A stretch of 35,193 nucleotides of DNA, from contig JAOAPH010000163.1 in NCBI GenBank assembly GCA_025462835.1, forward strand, positions 1 through 35,193, read 5' to 3'. The notes under the pieces were generated by a model that saw only the letters and a program-made list of their open reading frames with translations, was not told the DNA's origin and made no database searches. How positions within the stretch are numbered: the first letter of the stretch is position 1; each line of letters opens with the position of its first letter. Made by a program: the position numbers and the translations under genes. Shown here one piece after another: positions 34,401 to 35,193 of the stretch. This DNA is from Candidatus Angelobacter sp. GTDB taxonomy: Bacteria; Acidobacteriota; Terriglobia; Terriglobales; Acidobacteriaceae.

Positions 34401-35192
34401 TTGAACACAACTTCGCCTTCGGATTCCCACGCCTCAGCGATTCACACCATTTTTGGCCAATCCACCGCATCCGAATCAACCTATCCCAGTTTCGCGCGTT
34501 CATTGCTCTTTCACGCACTGGCCATCGCATTGGTGTTTGGGGTTGTGATCGTCAAGCCTGCGTTGATTCCGCCAATCGGCCCGAGCATTGTTGTCGTTCC
34601 CACCGAAGCGATCCAATACGTAGGAAATGACCGCGGCGGCGGGAGACAAGAACAACTGCCCGCCAGCATCGGCGTTGCACCGCCCAGGGCAAAGACACAG
34701 ATCACGCCGCCTCAGGTCGAACTCACAACCGCAAATCCTCTCCTGCCTGTCATGGAAACGATCACTGGCCCTCCGCACGTGCAGCTCGCCGGAGAGATCG
34801 GCAGTCCCACGGGACTCAACGGTCCCAAATCGAATGGCACAGGCGACGGCCGTTCAATCGGCGATGGCATAGGTAATAGTGTTGGCAACGGCACCAGCGA
34901 CATCGGTGTTCCCGGGCACGGCGGAGTGACCATTCCTCGTCCCATTTATATGCCCGATCCGGAATTCTCAGAGGCCGCACGAAAAGCTCGTCATCAGGGC
35001 ATTGTTACCTTGTGGGTGGTGCTGAATGCGCAGGGACGCGTCGAGCGCGAGCGCGTCCATAGTTCGCTGGGAATGGGACTCGACGAGCAAGCCATCGCCG
35101 CGGTCCGCAATTGGCGTTTTGAGCCAGCGACCAAAAATGGCCGCCCGATTCCCGTTCAGATGTATGTGGAAGTCAGTTTTCGATTGTATTAG
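34401..35192 (+). CDS. Second TonB-like energy transducer
   Basis: 263 residues. The start is TTG 34401: GGAGG at 34390-34394 is six bases upstream, whereas another TTG at 34395 touches the ribosome binding site. A membrane helix lies near residues 33-53 (SLLFHALAIALVFGVVIV). The linker includes a Gly/Asn/Ser-rich stretch (GDGIGNSVGNGTSDIG). The C-terminal TonB domain has RPIYMPDPEFSEAARKARHQG, GIVTLWVVLNAQGR and AVRNWRFEPATKNGR, closely parallel to the upstream copy. The pair probably arose by tandem duplication and then diverged. The stop TAG ends one base before the window edge, so whether more genes follow is unknown. Confidence 0.88.
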   Translation: MNTTSPSDSHASAIHTIFGQSTASESTYPSFARSLLFHALAIALVFGVVIVKPALIPPIGPSIVVVPTEAIQYVGNDRGGGRQEQLPASIGVAPPRAKTQITPPQVELTTANPLLPVMETITGPPHVQLAGEIGSPTGLNGPKSNGTGDGRSIGDGIGNSVGNGTSDIGVPGHGGVTIPRPIYMPDPEFSEAARKARHQGIVTLWVVLNAQGRVERERVHSSLGMGLDEQAIAAVRNWRFEPATKNGRPIPVQMYVEVSFRLY

Positions 35193-35193
35193 G

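Overview
The window looks like a stretch of chromosome from a soil-type member of the Acidobacteriota (Terriglobia / Koribacter-like). This rests on gene content and style, not on a search. The genes include a sortilin/VPS10-like BNR protein with Gly-rich inserts, secreted peptidases and amidohydrolases of the M28, M24 and M20 families, Big_5 and PKD surface proteins, a multi-PAS hybrid kinase and glycine-rich TonB proteins. Base composition is moderately GC-rich, and several gaps hold short palindromic or heptameric repeats. No rRNA, tRNA, CRISPR array, phage or transposase gene was seen.

Layout. 1-5236 (minus strand): the start of an alpha/beta hydrolase cut by the window edge, a large secreted sortilin-like beta-propeller protein, and a Big_5 lipoprotein with a clear terminator. 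5237-5740 is a regulatory gap. 5741-9745 (plus): one multi-PAS/GAF hybrid histidine kinase interrupted by a single in-frame TGA. 9836-10084: a small membrane protein. 10081-12601: a Rieske oxygenase divergent from an APC amino-acid permease. 12610-16184 (minus): a GCPII-like M28 peptidase translationally coupled to a class III aminotransferase. 16372-17055 (plus): an MXKDX-type charged repeat protein and a small exported Ada-like Cys protein. 17062-21240 (minus): a GH99/GH71-like PKD protein and TreZ. 21317-22284: Maf (plus) and a PilZ protein (minus).

22421-25648 (plus) is the most unusual part. Five tightly packed genes encode a DoxX-like membrane protein, a BtaA-like (DUF3419) aminocarboxypropyl transferase, a DUF2071 protein, a membrane-anchored methyltransferase and a four-helix membrane protein. 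Chemically this resembles the two enzymes of betaine-lipid synthesis plus three unexplained partners, so it is the best candidate for an undescribed system here.

25658-30698 (minus): TrpG and TrpE (coupled), a Tat-exported M24 peptidase and an SthA-like transhydrogenase, with a repeat cluster between the last two. 30847-35192 (plus): an exported M20 amidohydrolase, a second repeat cluster, a FecR-like exported protein and two tandem TonB proteins with glycine-rich linkers.

Taken together, many genes point to use of peptides and amino acids outside or in the envelope (M28, M24, M20, aminotransferase, permease), with surface carbohydrate and TonB-linked uptake functions alongside. Function calls rest on recognised motifs and overall resemblance. 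Operator, promoter and repeat calls come from reading the sequence only.
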